A stretch of DNA of 64,000 nucleotides from Bifidobacterium criceti (GTDB lineage: Bacteria; Actinomycetota; Actinomycetes; Actinomycetales; Bifidobacteriaceae): NCBI RefSeq assembly GCF_002286935.1, contig NZ_MVOH01000005.1, forward strand, positions 1 through 64,000. The letters are read 5' to 3'. A program made the translations under genes and the position numbers. The notes under the pieces are model-generated. The model saw only the letters and a list, made by a program, of their open reading frames with translations, was not told the DNA's origin and ran no database searches. Shown here piece by piece: positions 62,171-64,000 of this stretch; the first letter of the stretch is position 1; each line of letters opens with the position of its first letter.

Positions 62171-63628
62171 ATGCGCATGTTCACGACCTATGCGAATGCC
62201 TCCGACACCGCGCTCGCGGCTGCGTTGAGCGAGTTTGAGCCATCCGCGTTCCTGCTCGCCGCCGATGGTGGTTCTGCTGAAGCCACCGACGCCGCAGATT
62301 CCGCCGGTTCCGCAATCGCGACGCTCACGATCGACCCCTCCCGTCCACGGCAGCCGATCGACGGTTTCGGGGCGTCGCTCACGCAGGCGTCCGCCGCGCT
62401 CATTGCGCGTCTGCCGTCCGCGACACGTTCTGCCGTCCTCACCGACCTGTTCAGTGTCCGCAATGGCATCGGCGTCTCGATGCTGCGCCAGCCGATCGGC
62501 CCCTCCGACCATGTGACACGTCCGTACCGTTTCACGCGCCGACGCGCCGATATGCGTCTGCGCTCGATTGATTTTTCGCCTGAAATTCGCGAAATCCTGC
62601 CGTTGCTGCTCGCTGCGCGCTCGATTCGCGCCCACAGCGCACCCGATGGGGGCCCGCTCAACATCATCGTCTCCCCGTGGAGCGCTCCCGCGTGGATGAA
62701 GACGAACCGTTCCGTGCTCGGCAAACGCACATTCACCCGTCTGACCGGGTATCTGCGCCCGCGCGCGTACGGTGCGTACGCCGAATACCTCACCCGGTTC
62801 ATCGAATGCTACCGTGACGCGGGGCTGCATGTCTTCGGGGTCACACCGACGAACGAACCCGATTATCCGCAATCCCGCTGGCCGTCGATGGCGATGACGC
62901 CGGCGCAGCAGGCGCGTTTCGTCGCAAGGTTCCTCGCGCCGTGCCTGCGCGCGCACGGCCTTGGGAACGTCCGCATCATGTGTTGGGACCACAATTATTC
63001 GACCGACCATTATCCCGACGGCCGTTTCGTGCGCGAACTGTACGCCGATCCGCGCGCGTACGCGGCCGTCGCCGGCTCCGCATGGCACTATTATGGCGGC
63101 GCGTCGCGCACGATGAGCGACATCCACCGCATCTGGCCGGACAAAGGCATCTGGGTGACGGAGGCCTCGGGCGGCGATTGGGGCCCGCGCAATTGGGATG
63201 ACGCGCTCGTGCACACGTCCGCGCGCATCGTCGCGATGATGAACAACTGGGCGCAGTCGGCCGTATTGTGGAACATCGCGCTCGACGAACGCGGCGGCCC
63301 CGACTACTACTATCTACGCAACGACCACCGCCATTCGCAGAACCGTGGACTGTTGACGATCGATACGCGTTCGCGCACGATCACGCGCAACGCCGATTAC
63401 TACATCCTCGCGCATTTCGCGAAGTTCGTGCAACCGGGTTCCGCCGTCCTCACGCACACGTTGCGCGACGCGCACGGGTTGCATGCGGCCGTGTTTGGCA
63501 CGACGGACGGCCGTATCGCGGCTGTCGTCACGAACGAACGCGAGTCGCCTGCACGTCTGCGCATAGGCGGTGCGATTGTACGGCTGCCCGCGCGTTCGCT
63601 CACGACGTTGTGCGATATCCGTCGATGA
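62171..63628 (+). CDS. GH30-family glycoside hydrolase
   Basis: A 485-residue (beta/alpha)8 hydrolase related to glucosylceramidases and endo-beta-1,6-glycanases. Retaining residues are visible: acid/base Glu229 in VTPTNEP and nucleophile Glu331 in WVTEASG. Other marks are the GFGASLTQASAALI start and SPWSAPAWMKT. The C-terminal beta-sandwich (about 400-485) follows. No signal peptide is present, so it is intracellular and should act on imported oligosaccharides or glycosides. The true substrate (glucosyl, xylosyl or fucosyl beta-linkage) is not readable. The start is set by TACAGT. Confidence 0.88.
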   Translation: MRMFTTYANASDTALAAALSEFEPSAFLLAADGGSAEATDAADSAGSAIATLTIDPSRPRQPIDGFGASLTQASAALIARLPSATRSAVLTDLFSVRNGIGVSMLRQPIGPSDHVTRPYRFTRRRADMRLRSIDFSPEIREILPLLLAARSIRAHSAPDGGPLNIIVSPWSAPAWMKTNRSVLGKRTFTRLTGYLRPRAYGAYAEYLTRFIECYRDAGLHVFGVTPTNEPDYPQSRWPSMAMTPAQQARFVARFLAPCLRAHGLGNVRIMCWDHNYSTDHYPDGRFVRELYADPRAYAAVAGSAWHYYGGASRTMSDIHRIWPDKGIWVTEASGGDWGPRNWDDALVHTSARIVAMMNNWAQSAVLWNIALDERGGPDYYYLRNDHRHSQNRGLLTIDTRSRTITRNADYYILAHFAKFVQPGSAVLTHTLRDAHGLHAAVFGTTDGRIAAVVTNERESPARLRIGGAIVRLPARSLTTLCDIRR

Positions 63629-63684
63629 TCATGCGCGTCCACAGTGGTGGTGGGGGCCGTCCCGTGTTCTGTCTGCTTGGACGG

Positions 63685-63690
63685 TAGACT
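63685..63690 (+). promoter_or_regulatory. -10 of leaderless argS promoter (TAGACT)
   Basis: TAGACT ends seven bases before ATG 63698. Confidence 0.55.
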
Positions 63691-63697
63691 TGGTGGA

Positions 63698-64000
63698 ATG
63701 AGTCCTGAAGCGTTAAGTGCACTGTTGTATAGCATCGCCCAGCAGCTTGTCTCCGAAGGCCAGGCGGGCGACCTGACCGTTGACCTGATCCCCGGCGAAT
63801 CCAGATTCGCCGTCATGCGCCCGAAGGATCGCGCGCATGGCGACTGGGCGTCGAACGCCGCGATGCAGCTCGCGAAGCAAGCGGGCATGAAGCCACGTGA
63901 CCTCGCCGAACTGTTCGCCGCGCGCCTTCGTGATGCGGACGGCGTCATGAGCGTCGAAGTCGCCGGCCCCGGTTTCATCAACATCACGCTTGATTCCGCG
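63698..64000 (+). CDS. argS: Arginyl-tRNA synthetase, N-terminal part (runs off the window)
   Basis: 101 codons are visible before the right edge. The sequence matches the N-terminal additional domain of ArgRS, which binds the D-loop of tRNA(Arg): HGDWASNAAMQLAKQAGMKPRDLAELFAARL and VSVEVAGPGFINITL-like VEVAGPGFINITL. The catalytic HIGH motif would lie just outside. The start follows TAGACT by seven bases. Confidence 0.93.
   Translation, partial: MSPEALSALLYSIAQQLVSEGQAGDLTVDLIPGESRFAVMRPKDRAHGDWASNAAMQLAKQAGMKPRDLAELFAARLRDADGVMSVEVAGPGFINITLDSA

Overview
The window is high-GC actinobacterial DNA, most likely from a Bifidobacterium. The evidence is GlnR, NucS/EndoMS, a DUF2469 protein, a HAIR-controlled clpB, GatCAB beside asparaginyl/glutaminyl-tRNA amidation logic, a LAXTG-type surface protein, and an oxalyl-CoA decarboxylase / formyl-CoA transferase pair of the kind known from oxalate-degrading bifidobacteria. 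The genus is an inference; the species cannot be read from the sequence. Almost everything looks like core chromosome. The only mobile DNA is a truncated IS1249-like transposase at the left edge.

Layout. 1-760: transposase end. 761-5540: glycerol facilitator, DUF3152 metalloprotease-like protein, GluQRS, YggS-type PLP protein, FAH-family hydrolase. 5690-13761: HAIR operator and clpB, a convergent and very reduced P1B-ATPase-like membrane protein, then a PyrE-like protein, a SpoU methyltransferase and an ABC exporter. 13818-17176: gatCAB. 17389-23887: GNAT protein, DUF2469, FAD oxidoreductase, Rho, Lrp-type regulator, chorismate mutase. 23978-26005: large secreted protein with a duplicated module. 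26123-36033: mainly minus-strand valS, anchored peptide-binding protein, nth, glnR, ppa and a GlgE-like protein, plus one plus-strand membrane protein behind a Trp-containing leader ORF. 36382-40090: thioester-type surface adhesin and CLC transporter. 40184-44847: oxalate module (oxc, AEC permease, convergent frc). 45041-46314: initiator tRNA and metA. 46818-53814: complete F1Fo ATP synthase operon. 53937-59232: nucS, FKBP lipoprotein and an envelope gene cluster. 59406-64000: acyltransferase, CYTH protein, tRNA-Arg, ridA, GH30 hydrolase, start of argS.

Functional themes. Oxalate is activated by formyl-CoA transferase, decarboxylated by Oxc and probably exchanged through the AEC permease. Decarboxylation consumes protons, which fits with the nearby ATP synthase and CLC transporter, although those links are contextual only. 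Several proteins keep a recognisable fold but have lost catalytic residues: the P1B-ATPase-like protein lacks the A and N domains and DKTGT, the GlgE-like protein lacks the nucleophile Asp, the PyrE-like protein lacks a normal PRPP loop, and the thioredoxin-like protein lacks CxxC.

Two sequence-level patterns recur. At least fifteen genes have a -10 hexamer (TANNNT, or CATAAT for metA) 6-8 bases before the start codon and no Shine-Dalgarno, which predicts leaderless transcripts. Many gene ends carry unusually long perfect inverted repeats of 14-27 bp.
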